Of a stretch of DNA of 64,000 nucleotides, positions 25,635 through 34,552 are shown one piece after another (position 1 is the first letter of the stretch; every line of letters starts with the position of its first letter). A program made the translations under genes and the position numbers. Source of the DNA: JAUILA01 sp964563925 (GTDB lineage Bacteria; Bacteroidota; Bacteroidia; Cytophagales; Cyclobacteriaceae); NCBI GenBank assembly GCA_964563925.1, contig CAZLZD010000009.1:1-64000 (forward strand). The letters are read 5' to 3'. Below the pieces are notes generated by a model. The model had not been told where the DNA came from and did not search any database. It saw nothing but the letters and a program-made list of their open reading frames with translations.

Positions 25635-27006
25635 ATAAGGAAACCGGAAGAATGAGAAGAATTATGGCAAGGGCAAAAAACAGCAGCATGAGCGGAAGCA
25701 TCCACCTGAACCATTTCTCATACGGGATATTTGCCAGGGTAAGTACGCCCATGGTTACACCGCTGGTAGGAATGATCAGGTTGGTAAGTCCGTCCCCAAG
25801 CTGGAAAGCCAGGACGGCAGTCTGACGGCTGATACCGATCAGATCACTCAAGGGTGTCATCACAGGCATCGTCAGCGCTGCCTGTCCGCTTCCCGAAGGA
25901 AGGAAGAAATTCAGGGCGCTCTGCATAAAGAACATGAGCTGAACGGAAACCTCCCGCGGGAAATCCTCCACGCCGGTACTCATGGTATACAGGATGGTAT
26001 CTATGATTTTTCCATCGGTTGCCACGATCAGGATGCCTTTGGCAATGGCAATCACCATGACCACCTTCAGCATCTCGGCAGCAGTCCGGAAGAAACTTTC
26101 CAGGGCTTCTGAAACCTGCATTCGAAAAACCAGGGCTGAAAAAACGCCGATCACCAGGAACAGGACGCTGATCTCATTGATATACCAGTCCAGGCGGTTT
26201 ACACCAATCACCAGCACCACCAATCCCAGGCAAACCGTGTAAAGAACCAGCTTATGCCGCAGTCCAAAGGGAACCTGTTCCACCGAGTGATGTTGCTTGT
26301 TCCATTTCCGGTCCCTCTCATACATCGGGCTGTAGGCAGGGTCTTTCTCAAGTTTCTGCACATACCGCATGATGAACACGATGGTCAGCAGGGTGAACAG
26401 AAACCAGACCACCACCCTGTATTCCCAGCCGCTGAATGGCGGGATCTCAGCAATCCCCTGGGCAATGCCTACCGTAAAAGGATTCAAAAAAGCCCCTGCA
26501 AACCCTGCGCCCGCTCCCACGAAGGGGATGGCCACGCCCAGGATACTGTCATAGCCAAGTGCAAACGAAAAGGGGATTGTGATCAGGACAAACATGAGTA
26601 CTTCTTCGCTCATCCCGAAGGTGGCGCCCCCGAGTGAAAAAAAGACAATGACCATCGGAATGACGGCTTTCTTGCGGCGGGGGTGGTGCTGGCTGTACCG
26701 TACAATTTTCTGAAGCCCTGCCTCAATGGCCCTGGTACGGTTAATAATGCCAAATGCGCCGGCGACGAAAAACACGAAGGCAATGATCTGCGCTGCTTCA
26801 ATAAACCCCTGGATGGGGGCAAGCAAAAACCCGCCGATGCCAACCGGTGAGGAGGTCACCTCCTGGTAAGAACCGGGGATAACCAGTTCGCGGCCGTCCA
26901 CAACCTCTCTTGCATATTCACCGGCTGGCACCAGCCAGGTGAGTACCGTAAATACTGCCAGGAAACCAAGGAGAAGGATGATTGTATCCGGGAGTCTGAA
27001 CTTCAT
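25621..27006 (-). CDS. YfcC-family membrane transporter (amino acid/dipeptide or C4-dicarboxylate type)
   Basis: 461 residues with about 11-12 hydrophobic segments. The N-terminus (AVFTVLTWLVPAGEYAREV) and the conserved FGMSEEVLMFVLITIPFSFA and NFFLPSGSGQAALTMPVM regions are those of the YfcC/DcuC-like family, whose members include arginine/ornithine and aminobenzoyl-glutamate carriers. It overlaps the upstream cyanophycinase gene by 4 bases (ATGA), so the two are coupled. Import of beta-Asp-Arg, or exchange of arginine or ornithine, is inferred from that context; direct substrate evidence is lacking. Confidence 0.87.
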   Translation of the reverse strand: MKFRLPDTIILLLGFLAVFTVLTWLVPAGEYAREVVDGRELVIPGSYQEVTSSPVGIGGFLLAPIQGFIEAAQIIAFVFFVAGAFGIINRTRAIEAGLQKIVRYSQHHPRRKKAVIPMVIVFFSLGGATFGMSEEVLMFVLITIPFSFALGYDSILGVAIPFVGAGAGFAGAFLNPFTVGIAQGIAEIPPFSGWEYRVVVWFLFTLLTIVFIMRYVQKLEKDPAYSPMYERDRKWNKQHHSVEQVPFGLRHKLVLYTVCLGLVVLVIGVNRLDWYINEISVLFLVIGVFSALVFRMQVSEALESFFRTAAEMLKVVMVIAIAKGILIVATDGKIIDTILYTMSTGVEDFPREVSVQLMFFMQSALNFFLPSGSGQAALTMPVMTPLSDLIGISRQTAVLAFQLGDGLTNLIIPTSGVTMGVLTLANIPYEKWFRWMLPLMLLFFALAIILLILPVSLFTWN

Positions 27007-27881
27007 GGCTTGAGTTTGAATGTGTCGCCGGGAAGGAGGATTTCCAGCAGGATGTCGCGTGAGCCCAGCAGCTCCCCCTGTATTTCCGTGGCGTCCCTGT
27101 TTCTGAAAAGTATTACCTGGGATTCTCCGGTGACCCGGGCAGAATCTCCCTGGACAATGATGGCGGTAGACTCGTCGATCCCGATACCAAGGTGTTCGGG
27201 GTATTCCAGCACGGCGCTGATCAGCCGGTTGTACCGGCTGCGCCTGACAAAATGCTGGTCAATGATTACCCCGGATACCAGTCCGAGCCCTGCGCCTATT
27301 TCAATATTCTCCGGTTGTATGTGACGGAATGTGGCCGAATATTCCGGATGCTTTTTCTCATTGCCCGTAATCATTTTCTCACTCATGACCGCCGCTCCCG
27401 CACTGGTCCCGGCGATGACAGCCCCCCGCTGGTACGCATTCCTGATGGCCGCATCCAGGGCTGTTTCACTCACCGCTTTCATGAACCGGTTCTGGTCACC
27501 GCCGGAAATATAAATCAGCGAAGCATTCAGCACCGAATCGATGCGCGGGGCTGTATAATCAGCAGGCTCGCTGAAGTGCATCCCGCGTACATTGGTTAAC
27601 CCCGCATCCTCAAACTGTAACCGGGCATAATAAATGGAAGAATCAGGCTCTTCGCTCGACATGGGAAGGATTATGCCATACCCCTGATCCCTTATTCCGG
27701 CTAATTCAATTAGTTCGGAAACCAGGGCCGGCGGACGGCTCCCCCCTCCTATGATAAACAGCGTGCCTGCATTCTCGGGTACTTCAGGCTGTGTGATTTC
27801 TGCATTCTTTTCCTCTTCAGGGTTGGTGCATGCAAGAAAAACCAGGGAAATGACCAGGGCAAGACAACTGTTTCGTAACAT
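27003..27881 (-). CDS. cphB: Cyanophycinase-like S51 serine peptidase, lipoprotein
   Basis: 292 residues, close to bacterial cyanophycinase length. The lipoprotein signal ends ISLVFLACTN (Cys18), followed by EEE, an acid-rich stretch that may direct it to the cell surface. S51 motifs in order: IYISGGDQNRF at 125-133, the nucleophile elbow IAGTSAGAAVMS with Ser160, DQHFVRRSRYNRL, and GIGIDESTA. Cyanophycinase cuts multi-L-arginyl-poly-L-aspartate to beta-Asp-Arg dipeptides. It is translationally coupled to the YfcC transporter. Other S51 peptidases have other substrates, so the cyanophycin assignment rests on the motifs together with the isoaspartyl peptidase next door. Confidence 0.85.
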   Translation of the reverse strand: MLRNSCLALVISLVFLACTNPEEEKNAEITQPEVPENAGTLFIIGGGSRPPALVSELIELAGIRDQGYGIILPMSSEEPDSSIYYARLQFEDAGLTNVRGMHFSEPADYTAPRIDSVLNASLIYISGGDQNRFMKAVSETALDAAIRNAYQRGAVIAGTSAGAAVMSEKMITGNEKKHPEYSATFRHIQPENIEIGAGLGLVSGVIIDQHFVRRSRYNRLISAVLEYPEHLGIGIDESTAIIVQGDSARVTGESQVILFRNRDATEIQGELLGSRDILLEILLPGDTFKLKP

Positions 27882-28020
27882 TACAGCGAATTTTCTTTAA
27901 AGTACAAAGGTTTAGTCTAATGAGTGACCATTTACACAAAGAAACATCCACTTACACGGATTGAAAAATATTTCCTCCGCAATTGCTTAATTTCATATAA
28001 CACTATCCATAAACTATACT

Positions 28021-30870
28021 ATGAAAAATTTATTCACCATAGTCCCGGCCATACTTCTTGCGCTGATGCTGGGGTGCCAGTCCACCCCACAGGAAACTGC
28101 CGGAGACGACAATCTTTCAATTGAATACGAAAAGTTAACCCTTGACAACGGCCTGGATGTTATCCTGCATCAGGATACATCCGATCCTATTGTGGCAGTC
28201 GCCATTCTTATACATGCGGGCTCCAACCGTGAGAAGCCGGGACGCACCGGATTTGCTCATTTCTTTGAGCACATGCTGTTCCAGCGTTCGGAGAATGTCG
28301 GTGAAGGCGCGTTCTTTAAAAACATTGCCGAATGGGGAGGTACTTTCAACGGCGGAACCTGGACCGACGGAACAATCTATTACGAAGTCGTTCCCAAAGA
28401 CGCCCTGGAAAAAGTGCTCTGGATGGAATCCGACCGCATGGGATACTTTATCAATGCCGTAACCAAAGCCAGCCTGGAAGGCGAAAAACCGGTAGTCCAG
28501 AACGAGAAACGCCAGAATTATGACAACCGTCCTTACGGAAACACCGGAGCTGTCATCAACAAGGCCTTATACCCGAATGATCACCCGTATAACTGGCTTA
28601 CCATCGGCGAACTGGAAGACCTTCAGAATGCCACGCTGGAGGATGTGAAGGAATTCTATGACCAGTACTACGGTCCAAATAACGCAACCCTGGTGCTTAC
28701 GGGTGATTTTGATTCGGAGAATGCCAAAGAAATGATCCGCAAATACTTCGGGGAAATCCCTTCGCGCGGTGTAGACGAACCGCTTGAGCCGATGCCTGTT
28801 TCGCTGGATTCCACCATTATGATCTATCATGAAGACCAGTTTGCCAATCTCCCTGAATTGCGGATGGTATGGCCCACCGTGGAAAATTATCATCCCGACT
28901 CATGGCCGCTTGATGTACTCGGACAAATCCTGTCTGATGGTAAGCGTGCTCCCCTGTACAAGGTAGTGGTCGAGGAAGAAGAACTTGCCCCCAATGTGGG
29001 AGCCTACAATAGTTCAAGCGAACTCGCAGGAACGTTTAACATCAGGGTTCGCGGGAATGAAGATGCCGACCTTGATTCTGTCAAAGCTGCCGTTATGGAG
29101 GCAATGGCACGATTTGAGGCAAACGGTGTGGATCAAAAGGACCTTGACCGTATTAAAGCCGGACTGGAAACCAGTTTCTACAACAGTATCTCCAGTGTCC
29201 TGGGCAAGGCGTTCCAGCTGGCACAATACAATGAATTCGCCGGGACCCCCGATTATGTTTCCACGGATATCGCTAACATCAAAGCCGTGACCAAAGAGGA
29301 CGTAATGCGTGTGTACAACAAGTACATCAAGGACAAACCCTATGTGCAGACGAGCTTCGTTCCCAAAGGCAAAATGAACCTGGCTGCTGCCGGCGGAATT
29401 GCAGCTGATATCAAGGAAGAAGAAATCGTTCCGAATGAGCAGACAGCCATGGTGGAACAGGAACCTACGGATGATTTTCCCCGTACTGCCAGTTCGTTTG
29501 ACCGTTCCGTGGAGCCTGAGTTTGGTGAAGCACCGCTTCTTAACCCTCCAACCATCTGGACGTCCACACTTGCCAACGGACTCGGCGTATACGGTATCGA
29601 AGCCAATGAGCTTCCCCTGGTGAATTTCAGTATCCGTATCATGGGAGGCCACATCGTGGAGGACCCGTCAAAAGCTGGTCTGGCCAACATCCTGACCGAT
29701 GTGATGATGGAAGGCACAAAAAACAAAACACCTGAGGAACTCGAAGATGCAATCGGTCAGCTGGGTGCCAACATCAGGATATATTCATCGGACGAGTACA
29801 TTACTATTTCGGCGAATTGTCTTTCCCGGAATTACGAAGAAACCCTGGCCCTGGTCGAGGAAATGCTCCTTGAGCCCAGGTGGGATGAAAAAGAGTTTGA
29901 CCGGATCAAAAAAGCAGCCCTTACTTCCATCCAGCAGCGAAATTCCAATCCGAATGCAATCGCCTCCATGGTCATGGATATGAAACTCTATGGAAAGGAC
30001 AATATAATGGGTATCCCTTCTTCCGGAACTACCGAAACGGTCGAGTCAATTACGCTGGCTGACCTGAAGGAATACTACGATACGTATTTCTCTCCGTCGG
30101 TTTCTAATTTCCATATTGCCGGTAATGTGCCACAGGATGCGGCTAAATCCAGCGTTGCTGGCCTGGGCGAGAAATGGGCGGCTAAAGAAGTTGCCCTCCC
30201 GGAAATGAGCTTTACCGAAGGGCGTTCTGCCCCGGAAGTGTACTTCGTGGACATCCCGAATGCCAAACAATCGGTCATCCAGATCGGACGGCTTACCATT
30301 GAAGGGGATGATGAGGATTATTACCCGCTGACTGTAGCCAATTATCGCCTGGGTGGCGGCTCATCAGGACGCCTGTTCCAGGTACTGCGTGAAGAAAAGT
30401 CGTACACCTACGGCGCCTATTCCTACGTGGCCAGAAAACTGGAAGAGAGTCCATGGATAGCATCCTCCAGCGTTAAATCAAACGTTACCCTCGAGGCCAT
30501 GGAAACCTTTAAGGAGGTGATTGGGAATTACGCAGATACGTATACTGAAGAAGACCTGGAAAAGACCAAGACAGCCCTGATCAAGCAAAATACAAGGGAC
30601 TATGAAACCCTTGGTTCGCTGACCGGAATCCTGCAGACCATCAGTACGTATGACCTGCCCCTGGATTATATCGATCAGGAACAGCAAACACTTCAGGCAC
30701 TGACGCTGGAAGAAGTGAAGGGACTGATCAATCAATACATGGATCTCTCAACCATGGTCTATGTCATCGTGGGGGACAAAGCTACCCAGTTTGAAAGACT
30801 CGAGGTGGAAGGTATTGGTTCACCGGTGCTCATTGATATGAATGGCAATGAAGTAATGGAAGTGATGTAA
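28021..30870 (+). CDS. M16-family zinc peptidase (twin-domain), lipoprotein
   Basis: 949 residues with a lipoprotein signal (AILLALMLGCQSTPQE). The first M16 half has the inverted zinc motif HFFEH at 80-84 with the downstream Glu region KPVVQNEKRQNYDN. The second half (from about residue 510, TSTLANGLGVYGIEANELPL) has the fold but no HxxEH, as usual for the inactive partner half. These enzymes form a clamshell that degrades peptides, here probably in the periplasm. It is divergent from the cyanophycinase-transporter pair and ends at a terminator shared with the opposing PKD gene. Link to the cyanophycin locus is positional only. Confidence 0.93.
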   Translation: MKNLFTIVPAILLALMLGCQSTPQETAGDDNLSIEYEKLTLDNGLDVILHQDTSDPIVAVAILIHAGSNREKPGRTGFAHFFEHMLFQRSENVGEGAFFKNIAEWGGTFNGGTWTDGTIYYEVVPKDALEKVLWMESDRMGYFINAVTKASLEGEKPVVQNEKRQNYDNRPYGNTGAVINKALYPNDHPYNWLTIGELEDLQNATLEDVKEFYDQYYGPNNATLVLTGDFDSENAKEMIRKYFGEIPSRGVDEPLEPMPVSLDSTIMIYHEDQFANLPELRMVWPTVENYHPDSWPLDVLGQILSDGKRAPLYKVVVEEEELAPNVGAYNSSSELAGTFNIRVRGNEDADLDSVKAAVMEAMARFEANGVDQKDLDRIKAGLETSFYNSISSVLGKAFQLAQYNEFAGTPDYVSTDIANIKAVTKEDVMRVYNKYIKDKPYVQTSFVPKGKMNLAAAGGIAADIKEEEIVPNEQTAMVEQEPTDDFPRTASSFDRSVEPEFGEAPLLNPPTIWTSTLANGLGVYGIEANELPLVNFSIRIMGGHIVEDPSKAGLANILTDVMMEGTKNKTPEELEDAIGQLGANIRIYSSDEYITISANCLSRNYEETLALVEEMLLEPRWDEKEFDRIKKAALTSIQQRNSNPNAIASMVMDMKLYGKDNIMGIPSSGTTETVESITLADLKEYYDTYFSPSVSNFHIAGNVPQDAAKSSVAGLGEKWAAKEVALPEMSFTEGRSAPEVYFVDIPNAKQSVIQIGRLTIEGDDEDYYPLTVANYRLGGGSSGRLFQVLREEKSYTYGAYSYVARKLEESPWIASSSVKSNVTLEAMETFKEVIGNYADTYTEEDLEKTKTALIKQNTRDYETLGSLTGILQTISTYDLPLDYIDQEQQTLQALTLEEVKGLINQYMDLSTMVYVIVGDKATQFERLEVEGIGSPVLIDMNGNEVMEVM

Positions 30871-30891
30871 CCCGACACTGAAAGGGCTTTT

Positions 30892-30931
30892 AAAAAAAAG
30901 ACCGTCTCATCTGAAATGAGGCGGTCTTTTT
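30892..30931. terminator. Bidirectional rho-independent terminator
   Basis: A 15-bp stem (AAAAGACCGTCTCAT paired with ATGAGGCGGTCTTTT, one G-U pair) has the 4-5 base loop CTGAA, with A-run before and T-run after. It serves both the plus-strand M16 gene ending at 30870 and the minus-strand operon ending at 30958. Confidence 0.88.
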
Positions 30932-30957
30932 GTGTTATAACTGTCCCGGGCTATCTG

Positions 30958-32052
30958 TCACTCGATAATTGCAAGGCCGAGCGGATCATTCAGCTCGAGA
31001 GTCACGGGCACCAGTTCGCTGCCGTCCAGGTTGGCCTTCTTAATAAGACCATCCCCGGTATCGGAGAAGTACATCTTTCCGTTGAGGTTGTCAATAACAA
31101 TTCCATACACACGACCCACTTTTTCGACAACAGTCTCAATTCCGGTTCCGTCAAGATTCGACCTGAGAATCACACCTGTATCCTGATCATCAAAGTAAAT
31201 TTTCTCATTTACCGGGTCTATAGCCAGTCCGTAGCCATACCCGCCAGCACCATATCCAATGATATTGGCAATGGAACTCCCGTCGGCTTTGGCCTTCCAA
31301 ACTGTTTCAGAATCAATCTCGACACACGTGATATATAAATTACCGTCATAGTAATCTATTGCCACGGGCAATTCTCCAAGACCATTAGATGTACTATACA
31401 GCGTTTCTGTGTCTCCGGAAGACAAATCGACTTTTACCACCGCATTGGCCGGCCGGTCAACCACATAGGCAATACCATTCGCTACGTCCAGGGCAAGGTC
31501 GCGTGGACCAGCAAACCCGGAAGCCACTTCCTCTGCATTGCCACCGTCCTCATCTGCCCTCATTAGCAACCCGTTGGTGGCATCGGTGTAATAGAATATA
31601 TTATTAACCCCGTCATAGGCCAGTCCGTATCCGTATCCATCCGTTTCAAACGAAACATCTCCCTGAACTTCATTAACCTGCCTTCCGGATCCGTCGATGT
31701 AAAAAAGCCGTGCTTCCACCGTCCCGAGTACCACGACAGACGCCTGGTAGGTATCCATGTCATCGCCGGTGACAGCCACCAGGCTCACATCAAAAATCCC
31801 GACATTTTCATATTCATGTACCGGGTTCTGCTCATTGGAGAATGTGCCGTCGCCAAAATTCCAGGTGTACGACACACTGCCCGCCCCTTCTGCCACCTTG
31901 GATTCATTGGTGAAGGAGATCACTTTTTCATTGGATTCAAAAGAGAACCCCGCATCAACGGTCGATGCCTGCGGGACGGGAAATTCATCGTCTCCGCAGG
32001 AGATCAATCCAATTGACGCAATCAGTAGTAACAGATATCTTAATTCTTTCAT
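30958..32052 (-). CDS. PKD plus YWTD-propeller surface lipoprotein, copy 1
   Basis: About 364 residues from the ATG at 32052 (MKELRYLLLLIASIGLISCG); the frame opens at 32058. Cys is followed by GDDE, a pattern that sends Bacteroidota lipoproteins to the outer surface. Residues about 30-105 are a PKD domain (YTWNFGDGTFSNEQNPVHEY). The rest is a six-bladed LDL-receptor YWTD-like propeller, with blades such as NGIAYVVDRPANAVVKVDLS and EKIYFDDQDTGVILRSNLDG. It is the last gene of a minus-strand run with its paralog and susCD, so it may be an accessory ligand-binding surface protein of that system. The ligand is unknown. Confidence 0.8.
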   Translation of the reverse strand: MKELRYLLLLIASIGLISCGDDEFPVPQASTVDAGFSFESNEKVISFTNESKVAEGAGSVSYTWNFGDGTFSNEQNPVHEYENVGIFDVSLVAVTGDDMDTYQASVVVLGTVEARLFYIDGSGRQVNEVQGDVSFETDGYGYGLAYDGVNNIFYYTDATNGLLMRADEDGGNAEEVASGFAGPRDLALDVANGIAYVVDRPANAVVKVDLSSGDTETLYSTSNGLGELPVAIDYYDGNLYITCVEIDSETVWKAKADGSSIANIIGYGAGGYGYGLAIDPVNEKIYFDDQDTGVILRSNLDGTGIETVVEKVGRVYGIVIDNLNGKMYFSDTGDGLIKKANLDGSELVPVTLELNDPLGLAIIE

Positions 32053-32063
32053 GATCATTTGTT

Positions 32064-33182
32064 TTATTCTCCCTGGATTAACACAATTCCTCTTACATCG
32101 GAAGCCAGGTCAACCACTTGTACTTCATTGCTTCCGTCAAATCCGGCCGCCTTCACAATCCCGTCGCGGGTGGCCCAGTATACAAGGTTCTCCGCGTTAC
32201 TGATGGCGATGCCATAGCTTCGGTCTGAGGTTGAGCCTATTTCACTAATATCACTTCCGTCAAGAGCGGCCGAAAGTATCGTCCCGGTGTCGGAGTCATC
32301 GAAGTAAATGCGTTCATTGATCTTGTCAACCTCAATCGCATAACCAAACCCTCCCTGGCTGTAGTTGATGATCTTTTCGATACCGCTTCCATCCAGGGAA
32401 CCCTTCCAGACAGTTTCCGCATCAAAGTCAACCGCTGTGGCATAGAGATGGTCGCCATACAGGTCGAGACCGACCGGAAGAAGGAAGAATGAATCATCAG
32501 CCACACTGTAGAAGGTACTGGTAGAATTATCCGTCAGGTCGACCTGCACGATCGCATCCGCTGACCGGTCAACCACGTATATCCTGTCATTTTCAATATC
32601 CAGTGCAAGGTCCCGTGGTCCGCCGAAACCATCGGCAACAAGGACTTCATTGGATCCGTCACGGTCAACCCGGTAGACGGCAAGATTATCGTCATCGGAA
32701 TAATAGAACCGGTCGTTCGCTGCATCATAGGCCAGTCCGAAACTGAACCCATTCAGGTCGAACTCATCCCTTACTGAAGACGGATCACTGGTAAGAAAAC
32801 TTCTCACCTTGCCCGCATCATTGTCGATGAAATAAAGCCTGAAACTAGTGGCCTCCACGGTAATGATCTGGCTGGCCAATGATCGCTGGCCGCTGCCCTC
32901 CGCCTTCAGGGTCACGGTGTACTCACCCGGAACCGTATAGGTATGGGCGGGATCCTTTTCAATGGATGTATTCCCGTCGCCGAATGACCAGAGATAGGAG
33001 AATGCATTCGAAGAGGAATTTTCAAAGCTGACCGGCGAATTTACCTTGAAGGGCTCTTCACCGGAAACACTGAAGGCAGCAGTGGGCGCAGGCCCCTGTC
33101 CTTCATCCTCCTCGCAGGCTGACAGGCCCAACGTCACAGTCAGGGCGAGCAGGAAATATAGAAATAGTGTATATCTTTTCAT
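32064..33182 (-). CDS. PKD plus YWTD-propeller surface lipoprotein, copy 2
   Basis: 372 residues with the lipoprotein signal LALTVTLGLSACEEDEG; the acidic residues after Cys fit a surface-export signal. The PKD domain (YLWSFGDGNTSIEKDPAHTY) and the YWTD-like propeller (DRIYVVDRSADAIVQVDLTD, ERIYFDDSDTGTILSAALDG) match the next gene almost domain for domain, so this is a tandem duplication. It begins 18 bases after the SusD stop and precedes its paralog by 11 bases. This position is where SusE/F-type ligand-binding lipoproteins sit in Sus loci, which suggests an analogous role. Confidence 0.8.
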   Translation of the reverse strand: MKRYTLFLYFLLALTVTLGLSACEEDEGQGPAPTAAFSVSGEEPFKVNSPVSFENSSSNAFSYLWSFGDGNTSIEKDPAHTYTVPGEYTVTLKAEGSGQRSLASQIITVEATSFRLYFIDNDAGKVRSFLTSDPSSVRDEFDLNGFSFGLAYDAANDRFYYSDDDNLAVYRVDRDGSNEVLVADGFGGPRDLALDIENDRIYVVDRSADAIVQVDLTDNSTSTFYSVADDSFFLLPVGLDLYGDHLYATAVDFDAETVWKGSLDGSGIEKIINYSQGGFGYAIEVDKINERIYFDDSDTGTILSAALDGSDISEIGSTSDRSYGIAISNAENLVYWATRDGIVKAAGFDGSNEVQVVDLASDVRGIVLIQGE

Positions 33183-33200
33183 GATTTTTCTTTTTGCTTT

Positions 33201-34550
33201 TTAATAACCGGGGTTCTGGACGAGAATGCCGCTTGAGATATTCAGTTCCCGCTGCGGAATAGGCATAATCCGGCGGAAAGATTCCAGTCCGAGTACCTCC
33301 TCCATCACACCATACCTTACCAGGTCAAACCAGTATTGTCCTTCGAAGGCGAACTCTGCCCGTCGTTCTGTGAGCAGTATATCAGTCAGGTCGGCCTGGG
33401 TCTGAAGATCCTCTGCTCCATAGGGTCCGAAACCGGCCCGCTCGGTGACCACATTGATATCGGCCAGCGCATCAGCGGGCTGTCCGAGGCGGCCCAGTGC
33501 CTCCGCCCTGATCAGGTACATCTCGGAGATACGAAGGACGATGGTGTTTCCGCCTGTATCATCCCGCGTGGTGCCATACTTAATACACCGGAAAAAACCG
33601 TTCACTTCGGCAAACAAGGCGTCCCGTTCCGGCTCAAAAAGAATAAATTCCTCCATATCCTCGCTGACAGTCACTTCCGGAGGAGTAACATACATTTCAC
33701 CGGCCCATGCATTGGGGTCTTCAAGCGGTATGAATTCCACTTCAAACACTGACTCTGACGATCCTTCATTGATATAGATGTCATTGTAATTTGCGGTCAG
33801 TGAATAATTGCTGTTGCCTATTACTGTGGTCGCCAGATCGGCGGCTTTTTGATATTCACCTTTATACAGGGAAACTCTGGCCAGAAGGGCCTGGGCAGCA
33901 CCACGACTGGCCAGAAATTTATTCCCTGTATTTCCAAGGCGGGCAATCGCCGCATCCAGATCTGCTTCGATCTGCTGGTAGACGGTGGCCACCGGGCTTC
34001 GCGCGATTTCTGCGGCTTCCAGCGACGGCTCCAGCTTCACGGGTATGCCAAACTGTGAGGAGGGGTCATAGAATTCTCCATACAGCCTAAGCAAGTCAAA
34101 GTAGGCCAAACCACGGATGAAATGGGCGGAGCCGAGGATACGGTCACGATCGCTCTCAGATAAGTCCGTCAGTCCGGGCACAGCCTCAATAATGGCATTG
34201 GCCGCATTAATTACGGCATATCCGGAAATATAATAATCCTCCACATGGAAGTTGGAGGCTGGAACCCTTCCGGAAGCCAGCTCCTGCCAGAACTGCTGAA
34301 ATGCTGCCGCCCGCGCATTGCGTGCGAGCATTTCAACGGCCATTACATACCGGCCGCCATAGTAATCGCCGTCCTGCAAGGCATCATAAAGGCCAACCAG
34401 GGCCGCCTCGGCAGATCGTGCATCTGCAATCGCCTCGTCTGTGCTAATGAGGTCCTGCGGCTCCTGGTCGAGAACATCACAGGCCACGGTTGCGGTCACA
34501 AACAGGGCGATCAGCAAAAATTTATTTGATATATTTTTCATTGTTGTCAT
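33201..34550 (-). CDS. SusD/RagB-family outer-membrane lipoprotein
   Basis: 449 residues. The lipoprotein signal LLIALFVTATVACDVLDQEP leads into the SusD helical TPR-like core. The SusD-typical C-terminal block is present: VLRISEMYLIRAEALGRLGQ, then LLTERRAEFAFEGQYWFDLV and a final region IPQRELNISSGILVQNPGY. It acts as the substrate-binding lid of the SusC transporter encoded 2 bases upstream. At 449 residues it is somewhat short, as is common for peptide-type rather than glycan-type SusD proteins, though that is not diagnostic. Confidence 0.94.
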   Translation of the reverse strand: MTTMKNISNKFLLIALFVTATVACDVLDQEPQDLISTDEAIADARSAEAALVGLYDALQDGDYYGGRYVMAVEMLARNARAAAFQQFWQELASGRVPASNFHVEDYYISGYAVINAANAIIEAVPGLTDLSESDRDRILGSAHFIRGLAYFDLLRLYGEFYDPSSQFGIPVKLEPSLEAAEIARSPVATVYQQIEADLDAAIARLGNTGNKFLASRGAAQALLARVSLYKGEYQKAADLATTVIGNSNYSLTANYNDIYINEGSSESVFEVEFIPLEDPNAWAGEMYVTPPEVTVSEDMEEFILFEPERDALFAEVNGFFRCIKYGTTRDDTGGNTIVLRISEMYLIRAEALGRLGQPADALADINVVTERAGFGPYGAEDLQTQADLTDILLTERRAEFAFEGQYWFDLVRYGVMEEVLGLESFRRIMPIPQRELNISSGILVQNPGY

Positions 34551-34552
34551 GT

